Positions 26,994 to 35,997 of a DNA stretch of 64,000 nucleotides are shown one piece after another. The DNA is taken from positions 310,001 to 374,000 of the forward strand of contig NZ_VIRG01000070.1 of the NCBI RefSeq assembly GCF_008107695.1, given 5' to 3'. Position numbers and translations under genes: made by a program. The notes beneath the pieces are model-generated. The model worked only from the letters and a program-made list of their open reading frames with translations, searched no databases and was not told the DNA's origin. Each line of letters begins with the position of its first letter. Within the stretch, counting starts at the first letter, position 1. The DNA is from Stappia sp. BW2. GTDB lineage: Bacteria; Pseudomonadota; Alphaproteobacteria; Rhizobiales; Stappiaceae.

Positions 26994-27328
26994 TTGGGAG
27001 GGGCGGTGCCGCAATTCGAGGGGAAGCGCTTTCCGGCCACCCGACGAAACGCACAGTCGGGAGATTTGGTTCCAGTAACGCGGCATTCGTGAAGTGGCAG
27101 GGACAAGATACCGTCACAGAATTTCTTCTGATGGCCTACCGAGCGTCGAATTGCTTGCAAGTTTCTGCCACAAACTACAAGAAACACCTAAAAAACACAC
27201 TAAATAGCAGTCAAATACTGTAATGAATTGAAATAATTCGTGATCAATTAGCGCCCAATTTCGTCTCATAGCTCCGTCAATTCTCCGCCCTGATTTCAAC
27301 GCAACGAAAACCAAAAGGGCTGGACTGC
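26994..27328. other. 335-base AT-rich gap before the lytic transglycosylase gene
   Basis: No gene is visible. The segment 27170-27250 is notably AT-rich (for example AAAAAACACACTAAATAG) and probably carries the promoter of the next gene. I found no clear terminator after the amidase. Confidence 0.4.
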
Positions 27329-28006
27329 ATGTTACGGTCATTCCAAACACTCACTGGGGCGCTGTGCCTTTTCGCCTGTGCAACCACTTTTGCAGCTCCG
27401 GCTGCGATGGCAAGCGGTACGGGTTCCGGATCGGAACCCATCCTTCACATCATCGATCCGAACAAGAAGAGCGAGACCGCGGAAGCCAGGCCGTCGGTCG
27501 GCTCGGGTTCCAAGCCGATCCTGCACATCATCCAAACGGATGAGCAGGAAGCGAAAAGCAAACCTGCGAAGAAGACAAGAACTGCCAGCCTGACGCGCAA
27601 GGTGTCGCCGAAGCGGACCGCGGCTGTCAGCAACAACAAATACGCAAAGCTTATCCGCAAGGCAGCCGCCAAACATGGTGTGCCGGTCAAGATCGCCAAG
27701 GCGGTCGTTCAGTTGGAAAGCAATTTCAATCCACGTGCACGCGGCAGGGCCGGAGAAGTCGGGCTCATGCAGATCAAGCCGGCGACCGCACGCGGTATCG
27801 GTTACCGCGGGTCGACCAAGGCTCTTTATGACCCTGAAACCAATCTGGAATGGGGCATGAAATATCTTGCGGGCGCGCACAAGAAAGCGGGTGGCGACGT
27901 TTGTGGCACCATTCTGCGCTATAATGCCGGCCATTTCGCAAAGCGGATGAACCCGGTCAGCAAACGCTACTGCTCCAAGGTCAAGCGGATCATGGCCTCC
28001 AGCTAA
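27329..28006 (+). CDS. Soluble lytic transglycosylase, SLT domain
   Basis: The 225-residue secreted enzyme has a signal peptide (about 1-28, AMASG), a linker with two copies of GSGS(E/K)PILHII (about 31-41 and 57-67), a lysine-rich segment and an SLT domain (about 105-222). The catalytic glutamate is in VVQLESNFNPRARG, with AGEVGLMQIKPATARGIGY and RYNAGH following. It cuts glycan strands, forming 1,6-anhydro-muramic acid ends. It is followed by a strong terminator, so it is monocistronic. Confidence 0.92.
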   Translation: MLRSFQTLTGALCLFACATTFAAPAAMASGTGSGSEPILHIIDPNKKSETAEARPSVGSGSKPILHIIQTDEQEAKSKPAKKTRTASLTRKVSPKRTAAVSNNKYAKLIRKAAAKHGVPVKIAKAVVQLESNFNPRARGRAGEVGLMQIKPATARGIGYRGSTKALYDPETNLEWGMKYLAGAHKKAGGDVCGTILRYNAGHFAKRMNPVSKRYCSKVKRIMASS

Positions 28007-28037
28007 TAGCTGCAGGGCGGTCAGCCGTGGGCAAATC

Positions 28038-28075
28038 GAAAACCCCGCCGGGACATCCGGCGGGGTTTTCTTTTT
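28038..28075 (+). terminator. Rho-independent terminator after the lytic transglycosylase gene
   Basis: A 13-bp stem (AAAACCCCGCCGG paired with CCGGCGGGGTTTT, loop GACAT) runs into CTTTTTG. The symmetric A and T runs allow it to work in both directions, also ending the convergent PPOX gene. Confidence 0.93.
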
Positions 28076-28094
28076 GTCTCTTCGGGACGTCAGC

Positions 28095-28769
28095 TCATGC
28101 GAATTTCTTGCGGGCGGCGGACACGGAAGCCGGAAACGGTGTTTCGGCAGACACGTCCGCGGCTGACAGGGGCTGGCCCAGTGCCGATACAACAGGCACC
28201 ACGCCCGCCCAGATATCCGTTCCAAGGTCTTCCTTGTCGTCCACCGGTCCACCCGTGCGGACCTTTGTGCTCACATGATCGATGTCCAGAACAAGAACGC
28301 CGGTTGCCTTGTGTTCTTTCGGCATCATTTCCCGGCATTCCTCCCAGCGGCCGGGCAAAAGGTGATCGGTGATGGCCGCCAGGGCCTCGATCTGTTCCTG
28401 CTCGTTTTCGACATGTCTTGCCGTGCCATGCACGATCGCACAACGATAGTTCACGGAATGGTGGAAGGCCGAACGCGCGACCACCAGACCGTCCACCAGT
28501 GTCACCGTGAGGCTCATCGGTACACCTTCCGCGTTCGATTTGATGATCCGGGTGCTGCTGGCACCATGAATGTAGATCCGGTCTCCAATCCGGGCATAAG
28601 CCATCGGGATCACCATCGGCCGGTCTTCGTGAAGGAAGCCGCAATGGGCGACAAGGCCCTTGTCCAGAATGTCGTAGGCAACGGTCCTGTCATAACCGCC
28701 ACGGTTCATCTGGCGGATCTTGGCATAACCGGGCAGGTCCGTGGCTTTCCGTTTTTCCAGAGTGGACAT
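28095..28769 (-). CDS. Pyridoxamine 5'-phosphate oxidase-like FMN-binding protein
   Basis: The 224-residue protein has the split-barrel flavin fold: VAHCGFLHEDRPMVIPMAYAR, IYIHGASSTRIIKS and VNYRCAIVHGTAR match the nitroimidazole-resistance (NimA-like) branch of the PPOX superfamily. It binds FMN; the substrate is unknown. ATG 28769 begins the conserved region, and the in-frame extension beyond it would run into the divergent regulator gene. It shares an 84-base intergenic region with that MocR regulator, a very common pairing for this family. Confidence 0.85.
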   Translation of the reverse strand: MSTLEKRKATDLPGYAKIRQMNRGGYDRTVAYDILDKGLVAHCGFLHEDRPMVIPMAYARIGDRIYIHGASSTRIIKSNAEGVPMSLTVTLVDGLVVARSAFHHSVNYRCAIVHGTARHVENEQEQIEALAAITDHLLPGRWEECREMMPKEHKATGVLVLDIDHVSTKVRTGGPVDDKEDLGTDIWAGVVPVVSALGQPLSAADVSAETPFPASVSAARKKFA

Positions 28770-28853
28770 GGTCTCGTCTCCAATTGAGTGTCTGTCTTGT
28801 GCTTTGCTGTTTCTCCGATAAATTGGCTCCAAAGAAGGTCCGGTTTTTGGAAA

Positions 28854-30326
28854 ATGACAGAACCAGTTTTTCCTGAAGGCATCTTGTCTCTCAAGCGGTC
28901 GGGAGAGATTCCGCTGGCAGAGCAGATTTATCGCGGGTTTCGGGAGGCCGTACGCACCGGCCTTCTGAGGTCCGGAACCAGGCTGCCATCCACGCGGCGG
29001 CTGGCAGCATCGCTCAACGTCGGGCGAAACACCGTCAACACGGCCTATGATCTGTTGCAAGCCGAAGGCGTGATCACCGTGCGCACTGGTGCCGCCCCCC
29101 GCGTGACCGAAGGGCTCCTGCTTGAAGGCATCAGCGCGCGGCGCAAGACCGATGCAAACGGCCCTATGTTGTCCCGACGAGGGCAAACGCTGAGCGCCAA
29201 TTTGCGCGGCGAGGGGTGGGCTTATCGACAGGGGGGCTTGCAGCCTGGCGCGCCGGCGCTTGACCTATTTCCTTACGAAGAATGGGCCAGATGCTTGCGC
29301 AGGGCCGCGCGGTTGGAACGTAGCGCGGATCTCCATTATCAGAATTTCGCCGGTCTGAAGGCACTCAAGCAGCAGATTGCCCGTCACCTTGCGGCCGAAC
29401 GTGGGGTTCGGGCCGAACCGGAGCGAATCCTCATCACCAGTTCGACACAGGCCAACCTGACGATGCTCAGTCAGCTGCTTGCCGATCCAGGTGATGAAGT
29501 CTGGCTTGAGGAGCCTGGATATCTCGGAGCCCGCACTGCCTTTTCCGGCGCCGCGTTGAAGATCCGGCCCCTGCCGACCGACGGCGACGGCGCAGATGCG
29601 TCGAAGATGGACCATCTCGGCACTCCGCCAAAGCTGATCTACGTCACGCCCTCGCATCATTATCCGCTTGGCGCGCGCATGCCATTGTCGCGGCGCCTTG
29701 CGCTTCTCGATGTCGCTCGAACCTGCGGTGCGGTTATCCTGGAAGACGACTACGACAGTGAGTTCCTGTTCGAGGGGCGGCCAGTAGCTGCATTGCACGG
29801 ATTGGCGGACGAGGGGCAGGTTGTCTATCTGGGCACGTTCGCCAAGAGCCTGCTGCCGGGGTTGCGGATCGCCTATTGTGTCGTGCCGGACGTTCTTGTC
29901 GATCCGCTCACGCAGACAATGCGCAATATGGGCTGCTCCGCCAATGTTCAGGCGCAGGCTGCGCTCGCTCATTTCATGGATAGCGGAGCTTATCAGAAAC
30001 ACCTCAAACAGATCCGCCCAGTCTATCTGGAGCGGGGGACACTGCTTGCCGGAACGCTGAAGCAAAGGTTGGGAAACCGTGTTGAAGTTGCACCGCTTAC
30101 CGGCAATGTGCAGCTGACCGTGATGTTCCGCGAGCCGGTCAACGATATTGCGGTTGCGCTGGCCATGCAGGACCGGGGTTTTGCCGTTTCGCCGCTCAGT
30201 AACTGTTATCTGTCAGAGGCTGGCCGACCGGGATTGATTGTCGGCTTCGCGGGAGCGAACGCACGGCAGATCGAGGAAGGCGTCGATGCCCTTGCCAGCC
30301 TCCTCGGTGCGGATGAGGCTTTTTGA
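28854..30326 (+). CDS. MocR/PdxR-type regulator (GntR wHTH plus aminotransferase-like domain)
   Basis: The 490-residue protein has a GntR winged helix (about 12-80; LAEQIYRGFREAVRTGLLRSGTRLPSTRRLA and VGRNTVNTAYDLLQAEGVI) fused to a fold-type I aminotransferase domain (about 115-485). K331 in GTFAKSLLPGLR is the PLP lysine, and VILEDDYDSEF binds the pyridine ring. PLP is expected to be the effector, as in PdxR. ATG 28854 is chosen over an upstream in-frame ATG at 28788 because the wHTH starts soon after. It likely controls the divergent FMN protein, with a site in 28770-28853. Confidence 0.92.
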   Translation: MTEPVFPEGILSLKRSGEIPLAEQIYRGFREAVRTGLLRSGTRLPSTRRLAASLNVGRNTVNTAYDLLQAEGVITVRTGAAPRVTEGLLLEGISARRKTDANGPMLSRRGQTLSANLRGEGWAYRQGGLQPGAPALDLFPYEEWARCLRRAARLERSADLHYQNFAGLKALKQQIARHLAAERGVRAEPERILITSSTQANLTMLSQLLADPGDEVWLEEPGYLGARTAFSGAALKIRPLPTDGDGADASKMDHLGTPPKLIYVTPSHHYPLGARMPLSRRLALLDVARTCGAVILEDDYDSEFLFEGRPVAALHGLADEGQVVYLGTFAKSLLPGLRIAYCVVPDVLVDPLTQTMRNMGCSANVQAQAALAHFMDSGAYQKHLKQIRPVYLERGTLLAGTLKQRLGNRVEVAPLTGNVQLTVMFREPVNDIAVALAMQDRGFAVSPLSNCYLSEAGRPGLIVGFAGANARQIEEGVDALASLLGADEAF

Positions 30327-30641
30327 CCAGGCATGTTCAAAGCCGCATCACCGGACGGTCGCCGTGTACGAGCTCAGACACTTCTGGTGGTTTTGCGACG
30401 ATAGTTCCGATCAACCGAGATGGTGAGCTGCCTTCCCAGAAACTTCCCACCAGCAAGGGGAATCATCTGTCATGAGGTCCACGGCGTCCTGGGTTTTTGG
30501 TGCGTTTCTCGCGAAAACGTCCCCCCGGATTCTGATCCTGAGGGGACGTTAGCCGTTGGCGCTGCTCATGCAAAACGAAGCTTCTATGAGGCAGCTTTTT
30601 TGCGGAGACTGCGCCCCTTGAGAGCGCTGGCTCATGGCTAT
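30327..30641. other. 315-base gap between convergent regulator and chemoreceptor genes
   Basis: The gap contains a 9-bp-stem hairpin, AACGTCCCC at 30516-30524 with GGGGACGTT at 30542-30550. It also has a weaker AAGCT/AGCTT dyad near 30571-30605 with A/T runs that could end the minus-strand chemoreceptor transcript. No gene is supported. Confidence 0.4.
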
Positions 30642-32327
30642 TCAGGCGGCTCGAACCTTGCCCAGGAAGTCCTGCATGGCGTGGCGCAGAGTGTTTGACT
30701 GTTCCTGCAACTCTCCCACAGCCTCATCCATGGCGGAACTCAGGTTGGCAGTTTCGCTGGCTGCGGAGCTCACCTCGGAAATGGACCTCGAAACACTTTC
30801 AGTGCCCTGGGCTGCTTCGGTGACGCTGCTTGCGATTTCGGTCGTCGCCAGGTTTTGCTCTTCCGCTGCACCCGACATGGCGTGTGTATTTTCCGAAATC
30901 TTCCGGACCAGGCCGGCAACTGACTCTGTCGCTTCTGTTGAAGCATCCGCAGCCTGACGCATTTCGCTGATCTGCCGGTCGATTTCTTCGGTCGCCTTCG
31001 AGGTCTGTTCGGCTAGTGCCTTCACTTCTGATGCAACGACGGCAAACCCTTTTCCAGCCTCACCGGCGCGGGCGGCCTCGATGGTCGCATTGAGGGCGAG
31101 CAGATTGGTCTGTTCGGCAATATCGGTGATCAATTTCGTGACATCGCCGATGCGTGAAACCACGTTCTGCACTGTCGCCACGGCTTCGTTGGAACGTCCA
31201 ACTTCGCTTTCTGCTTCCTGAGCGATTTGCGAGGAAGAGCGTACCTGATCCGTGATCGCACGAATGGAGGCGGAGAGTTCCTCCGTCGCGCTGGCAACGG
31301 TGTTCACGTTTGTGGTCGCCTGTTCTGCGGCCGCGGAAACGGCCAAAGCCTGATCCGTGGTGTTGTTGGCGATTGTCGAAAGAGACCCGGCAGAACTGGT
31401 CAGGGCGTCGAGCCTCGTAATCATGCCGTCGCAGATGGCAAGAACAGTTGTTTCGAAGTCGCTGGCGACTTTTTCCATTTCCTCGCGCTTCAGTTTCTCG
31501 GCATTGATCCGTTCCACCTCGGTCTGTTCCTCAAGGTCCTTCGTGCGGATCAGGTTTTCCCGGAAGACGCCGAGGGCGCGGCCGAGGAGACCGATTTCGT
31601 CCTGTCGGTCGCCAACATCCGCCTTCATTGAGGTATCCCCGGACGACAGCTTGTCGGTTACGGTCGCAAGCCGCGAAAGCGGTGCGGAAATGGCGATGTG
31701 ATTGAGGAAGCCCATGATCATGGCAAGCACGGTCAGGATCAAGGTGCTGGCAAGCGAGACGATCTGGACCATCTGCATGGCCTGGTTCTGTGCGATAACG
31801 GATTGCTTCCGTTCCAGCCCGACATCCTGAGCAAGCTGCCGGCTTTGCTGTTGCACTGCCTTCAGGAGGTCAGCGCTTTCCGGTGTCAGGTCAATGGCAC
31901 GGGCCATGTCGACAGTTTCCGGTGTACGCATCAGTTCGATCTGGCGTGCTGCAATCTGGCTGTACCAGGTTTCCCAACTTGCTTTCAGTTCTGACAGGTG
32001 GTCTTCAAATTGCGGCACAGTCGCGTCGACACGTGTTGCGACGTCGGAAAAAACGGTTTGAATTTCGGTATTCAACTCCTGCGACCGGGTCAGGAGATCG
32101 CGGTTGCCGGTGAGCAAAAACGATTTGACCGACAAGGCCTGTGCGGCGATCTTTTCCGTGAGTTCGGCGGTGGCCGCATTGAGATCGGAAAGATTGTTGG
32201 CCGTTTTGACTTCATTCAGCGCGGAATGGGTCTTGTAGGCACTCACGCCTCCAGCCACAGCACCGATCAGTGCGAGTGCCAGGAAGCCAGCAGCGATCTT
32301 CTTGCTGACGGAGAGGTTTTTGAACAT
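30642..32327 (-). CDS. Methyl-accepting chemotaxis protein, partner of a secreted Cache-like protein
   Basis: The 561-residue receptor has membrane segments at about 10-31 and 188-210, a periplasmic helical-bundle sensor between them, a HAMP domain, a helical adaptor and a signalling tip [20 protein letters not shown]. It ends in FLGKVRAA, with no CheR-tethering pentapeptide. The gene immediately upstream in the same direction (15 bases apart) encodes a secreted Cache-like protein, so ligand sensing could be indirect, through that protein. No che genes are in the window. Confidence 0.95.
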   Translation of the reverse strand: MFKNLSVSKKIAAGFLALALIGAVAGGVSAYKTHSALNEVKTANNLSDLNAATAELTEKIAAQALSVKSFLLTGNRDLLTRSQELNTEIQTVFSDVATRVDATVPQFEDHLSELKASWETWYSQIAARQIELMRTPETVDMARAIDLTPESADLLKAVQQQSRQLAQDVGLERKQSVIAQNQAMQMVQIVSLASTLILTVLAMIMGFLNHIAISAPLSRLATVTDKLSSGDTSMKADVGDRQDEIGLLGRALGVFRENLIRTKDLEEQTEVERINAEKLKREEMEKVASDFETTVLAICDGMITRLDALTSSAGSLSTIANNTTDQALAVSAAAEQATTNVNTVASATEELSASIRAITDQVRSSSQIAQEAESEVGRSNEAVATVQNVVSRIGDVTKLITDIAEQTNLLALNATIEAARAGEAGKGFAVVASEVKALAEQTSKATEEIDRQISEMRQAADASTEATESVAGLVRKISENTHAMSGAAEEQNLATTEIASSVTEAAQGTESVSRSISEVSSAASETANLSSAMDEAVGELQEQSNTLRHAMQDFLGKVRAA

Positions 32328-32339
32328 GGTTTTTCCCGC

Positions 32340-32942
32340 TTAAGACCCTGTGCCCTGACGACGCATCAGTTCGGTCAGATTGAATTCCACCGTTGCTGCC
32401 CCGATGGCTTTTTTCGTTTCGGGATCGGTGATTGTCATATTGAGCTGGGCGCGCCAGATCTTGCTGTCGTCATCCCATTCCGGTTCGTCAATGAAGACTG
32501 TCTCGGGACCATTGGGAAAGGTTTTCTGGAACTTGGCTTCGTCGCCTTGCCAGTAGTCGCTCGTAATTCCGCTTTGCCCGACATTCAGACCATTGGCATC
32601 CATGACGAACATTTCGGGATAGAGGCCAAGCGATCCGGCCTGAACACGCAGAAGGTAGATCGACAGGGGGGCGGACAAGGTGGCGGAGATCAGCGGTTTG
32701 TCCGCAGCTTCACGTTCCTGTCGCCACTGCTTGTCCAGCGCATCAATTTCTGCCTGGGAAAGTGCACCGCGCAAATTGTTCTGGGCATTGATGGAAAGTG
32801 CGACGATCGGGTTGGATAACCATTCAGCGACGGCTTCCACCACCTCCGGCTGGATCAGCGCTTTCGCGTCTGGCGGTGTCTCGGCAGCGTGAGCAACAGT
32901 TGCCAGCATGAGCGCTGGCAAAAACGTGCACAGTCGACGCAT
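32340..32942 (-). CDS. Secreted single Cache (PDC)-like sensor protein
   Basis: The 200-residue protein has a signal peptide (about 1-19, AHA-AE), then about 180 residues that look like a PAS-like extracytoplasmic Cache domain. The telling part is MFVMDANGLNVGQSGITSDY, followed by WQGDEAKFQKTF, FIDEPEWDDDSK and MTITDPETKKAIGAATVEFN, which resemble the ligand-binding beta-sheet of Cache sensors in receptors and kinases. There is no second membrane segment or output domain, so this is a free periplasmic sensor. It stands directly upstream of the chemoreceptor gene, in the same operon. Confidence 0.75.
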   Translation of the reverse strand: MRRLCTFLPALMLATVAHAAETPPDAKALIQPEVVEAVAEWLSNPIVALSINAQNNLRGALSQAEIDALDKQWRQEREAADKPLISATLSAPLSIYLLRVQAGSLGLYPEMFVMDANGLNVGQSGITSDYWQGDEAKFQKTFPNGPETVFIDEPEWDDDSKIWRAQLNMTITDPETKKAIGAATVEFNLTELMRRQGTGS

Positions 32943-33316
32943 TATAGTCTCCTTGTTTGTTTTTGGTACTCTCCGTTACACCCGTTTCGTAATGCTTAAT
33001 ATTTGTCCTACAACACTGAAATGACTTTAATTTTTGTGTTTAAGGCAAGTTGATTGTAAAAAATCATATTGTCATATGTTGCAGTTTCTCTGAATATTTT
33101 CTCTCGTTACTTGATGGCGCCGACAAGTTTTCTATCGAGTGACGCTCTCTTCGAGGTGCCTGCCGATAGATCTGCAAGACGAAGCGAACGTTCTCACACG
33201 CGAGCTGTGAAGGCAGGAGCAGCTAATAGTCTTGACCGCCTGCGAAGAGAGACACGGTGGGTTGTGCCGACTGCTGGATGGTTTCCCGGGAATTCGAACG
33301 TCAGCGTATGGACTGT
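32943..33316. other. 374-base gap upstream of rnpB
   Basis: The left part is AT-rich (33000-33100) and should carry the promoter of the minus-strand Cache/chemoreceptor operon. I see no gene. The right end runs into the rnpB promoter. Confidence 0.45.
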
Positions 33317-33319
33317 CGC

Positions 33320-33348
33320 TTGACCTCGTCCGCAAAGCCTCCTAAGTC
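33320..33348 (+). promoter_or_regulatory. rnpB promoter
   Basis: TTGACC at 33320-33325 and TAAGTC at 33343-33348 are separated by exactly 17 bases. The expected start point falls at about 33353, which is also where the RNase P RNA P1 helix begins. This is a good sigma-70-type match for a strongly expressed RNA. Confidence 0.7.
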
Positions 33349-33352
33349 CCAT

Positions 33353-33776
33353 GCGCCAGTCGGCCGGACAGCCGCTGCCGCAAGTGCCGAAAGGCCGCGG
33401 GGGAGGAAAGTCCGGGCTCCATGGAAACACGGTGCCGGGTAACGCCCGGCGAGGGTGACCTTAGGGAAAGTGCCACAGAAAGCAAACCGCCCCGGCCAGA
33501 TCGAGAGATTTTTCCGGGGTAAGGGTGAAAGGGTGGGGTAAGAGCCCACCGCGCAACTGGCAACAGCGGCGGCATGGTAAACCCCACCGGGAGCAAAACC
33601 GAATAGGGACAACGCGGACCGGAGCAATCCGGTCCAGGCCAGTTTCCAGGCCAGTTGTCCGGGTTGGTTGCGATAGGCGTCTGGCAACAGACGTCACAGA
33701 TGAATGGCTGTCACGTCCGCGTCAGGTCTCGTATCTGGCCGGGCCGTACAGAACCCGGCTTACAGGCCGGCTGGCA
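33353..33776 (+). ncRNA. rnpB: RNase P RNA, bacterial class A
   Basis: The 5' end GCCAGTCGGCC pairs with the 3' end GGCCGGCTGGC to form P1. The conserved P4 strands are present: GAGGAAAGTCCGGGCTCC about 40 bases in, and ACAGAACCCGGCTTACAG about 30 bases before the 3' end. Other class A landmarks are GGGTGACCTTAGGGAAAGTG, the GCCACAGAAA segment, GGTAAACCCCACCGGGAGCA and AATAGG. The RNA is about 424 nt and is the catalytic part of tRNA 5'-end processing. The reading frames that cross this segment are not genes. Confidence 0.95.
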
Positions 33777-33790
33777 CTTACCTTCCCGTT

Positions 33791-35278
33791 TCAGCTCGCC
33801 GCATATTGGGGGGTGCTGTCGAGAAATGTTCCGTACGCATCCGCGTTGGGATAGGAGAACTGCTCAGCCAGCGGGTTTGCACGTTTTCGTCTGGTCGCTC
33901 CCATATCTGCCAGCAACTCGTCGAAATGCCGGAAGTGGAACGGGGCGGAGCACAGACCGCCGTAGACCTGGGCCGCCGGGCGTTCCTCGCGTCGCCAATG
34001 CAGCATCTGGTCGATATTGGCGCGCATTTCCGCATCGGTCGGTTGGTGTGCCAATTGGCCGTCAGCGTATCGTACCAACCAGTTGGCGATCATTTCCGCT
34101 GACAGAACGGTACAGAAGCTGGAGTTGAAGCCGACAAATCCCATATCGGGCAAGTCAGGGTTCACCGACAACCGGTAGACGCGGTATTGCCCGTCCGGCT
34201 CTATCAGTTTGTCGCGGTATTCCTGCGCCAGATAGGGAATCCCGAGTTTCCAGCCAACAGCCAGCACCGCAAGATCGCAGGGGATCGCCTCACCGGTCGA
34301 TAGAACGACCTTGCCTGTCTCATAGTGGTCGAAAGTGCCGCGGACCGGCCGTATGCTGCCTGCTTCAAATCCTTCAAACAGTCCGGGTGTCACGATCGGC
34401 AGCGAGCACGAAGCATCCTTTTCGATCGGAAGATCCGGCACCATGTCCCACTTCTTCAGTTTGAGCTGGAGCTTCAACAGGGTTTCAAGACCCCTGAAAT
34501 TTGCCCAGATCAATGGTTTGAACGCGGCGGAGACCGCTTTTGCAATGCCGGATCTGCCCCAGCCGTTGAACTGCTGTTCCTGCGCGCGCATGTAGAGCAG
34601 ACGTTTGAAGTTGATGCCGCCCACAAAGTAGGGCACGCGCCAGACCGGTTCGCGGTAAACAAGCGTCACCGACTTCGCACCGTTCCTGGCGGCGTTGACG
34701 ACAAGATCCGTCGCGGATTTCGAGCCACCCAGGACGACCACATGTTTGCCCTGTGCAAGGCTGCTGTCGGTGTAGTCGGAACTGTGCAGAACCTTGCCGC
34801 CGGCGGCTTCAAAGGCTTCCTGTCCAGGATGGGAAATGATGTTCTTGTCGGAGAACTGGCCGGTACAGATGGCGACAAAGTCGACGTCTTCGCTCCAGGT
34901 TCTGCCTGCGGCCTCAAGGGTCAATGTCCAACCGGGCTTACCGTCGGTGCGGCGGTCCATCGACAGCACATTCGTGTTCAGCCGGAACAGGCGGCCCAGC
35001 TTGTGTTTCTTTGCGTAGGCATGCAGATAGGCGTGGACCTGAGGGCCCTTCGGCCATTCAGGATACTCTTCCGGCATTGGAAGGTCGGTGAAGCGGTACA
35101 GGTCCTTGGGCGACTGGGTCTGCACATCCGGATAGGACCGGGACAGTTCCCAGACACCGCCGAAATCGTGGCTTCTCTCGAAGCCCAGTACTCGATGCCC
35201 GCGCTCGTCGAAGGCTTTCGCAGCCGCAAGCCCGCTCACGCCGCCGCCGATGACGGCGACAGTCTTGCGTTTCGTCAT
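33791..35278 (-). CDS. FMO-like flavin-dependent monooxygenase
   Basis: The 495-residue protein has an FAD-binding Rossmann motif near the N-terminus (VAVIGGGVSGLAAAKAF), a second dinucleotide site for NADPH at about 170-195 (HVVVLGGSKSATDLVVNAA), and GGKVLHSSDYTD before it, which resembles the FMO signature. C-terminal CDLAVLAVGWK matches the ATG-type motif of the family. Substrates are soft nucleophiles (N or S) or ketones; none can be named here. ATG 35278 follows AGAGG; a TTG two codons earlier is less likely. It is followed by a cupin gene upstream on the same strand. Confidence 0.85.
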   Translation of the reverse strand: MTKRKTVAVIGGGVSGLAAAKAFDERGHRVLGFERSHDFGGVWELSRSYPDVQTQSPKDLYRFTDLPMPEEYPEWPKGPQVHAYLHAYAKKHKLGRLFRLNTNVLSMDRRTDGKPGWTLTLEAAGRTWSEDVDFVAICTGQFSDKNIISHPGQEAFEAAGGKVLHSSDYTDSSLAQGKHVVVLGGSKSATDLVVNAARNGAKSVTLVYREPVWRVPYFVGGINFKRLLYMRAQEQQFNGWGRSGIAKAVSAAFKPLIWANFRGLETLLKLQLKLKKWDMVPDLPIEKDASCSLPIVTPGLFEGFEAGSIRPVRGTFDHYETGKVVLSTGEAIPCDLAVLAVGWKLGIPYLAQEYRDKLIEPDGQYRVYRLSVNPDLPDMGFVGFNSSFCTVLSAEMIANWLVRYADGQLAHQPTDAEMRANIDQMLHWRREERPAAQVYGGLCSAPFHFRHFDELLADMGATRRKRANPLAEQFSYPNADAYGTFLDSTPQYAAS

Positions 35279-35372
35279 TCTCAATGTCCTCTCGCATCAA
35301 GGGAGGCCAGCGCTTCAGCGAACGCTGGCAGTCCACCTTGTCATTTCAAAAAAATGAGCTTGCCCTATGCCT

Positions 35373-35819
35373 TCAAGCCTGATCGGGAGGCGGCAGGAAA
35401 TCGACTTCGTGCAACGCGGAAAGCCGGACCAGTTCAGCTGGATCCGTAACGCCGTCGAGAACTCCGAAAAGCTCGAAGAGTTTTCGAGAAGGGGCTACGC
35501 CGAAGACACAGGTGGCGGTCTTGCCGGACCGGTTGAAGACGCCGTGTGCCTCGCCCATCGGCATGCGAATTGTGTCGCCTGCTTTCGCCTTGTGGGCCTT
35601 TCCGCCCATTTCCACTTCCAGTTCCCCGTCCAGCATCAAGATCCATTCGTCCTGGGTCGGATGAATGTGGGGTGGGACGAAAGTGTCAGCAGGAACGACA
35701 GCGTGCCAGATGAAGGCGTTGTCGCTCAGGAGTTTTGGCGTATAGGTGTGCCCGACCACATTCCAGCTGGTATTGTCCAGTCCCGCGTCAGCTGCGGTAA
35801 TGCCTGCGCCATCTTGCAT
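35373..35819 (-). CDS. Cupin-domain protein
   Basis: The 148-residue single-domain cupin has the two metal-binding motifs: PPHIHPTQDEWILMLDGELEVEMGG (two His and a Glu) and MGEAHGVFNRSG (a further His). It binds a divalent metal and may be a small dioxygenase, isomerase or sensor. ATG 35819 is preferred to one at 35834 because AGGGGA lies seven bases before it. The gene precedes the monooxygenase gene by 94 bases on the same strand and is divergent from an AraC regulator, so a small regulated oxidation pathway is likely. Confidence 0.85.
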   Translation of the reverse strand: MQDGAGITAADAGLDNTSWNVVGHTYTPKLLSDNAFIWHAVVPADTFVPPHIHPTQDEWILMLDGELEVEMGGKAHKAKAGDTIRMPMGEAHGVFNRSGKTATCVFGVAPSRKLFELFGVLDGVTDPAELVRLSALHEVDFLPPPDQA

Positions 35820-35997
35820 GATTGTTCCCCTCATCGCTCATTTGGTGCGCTTTGGTCTTTCGACGGGAAAAGGCTACGCTCAGCTTCGCGGATTTCTTTA
35901 TCCAGAAAGCGAAAATACTTGGCTGGATGCAGTAAAATCACGCATTGCGCAGACGCTGACACTTGAACGGGTTTCGCAGCAGGGGCATGCTGTCGGG

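Noticed and set aside
33301-34128. Several frames of 60-160 codons across the RNase P RNA
   Set aside because: The segment is a structured RNA gene, and the frames have no ribosome sites.
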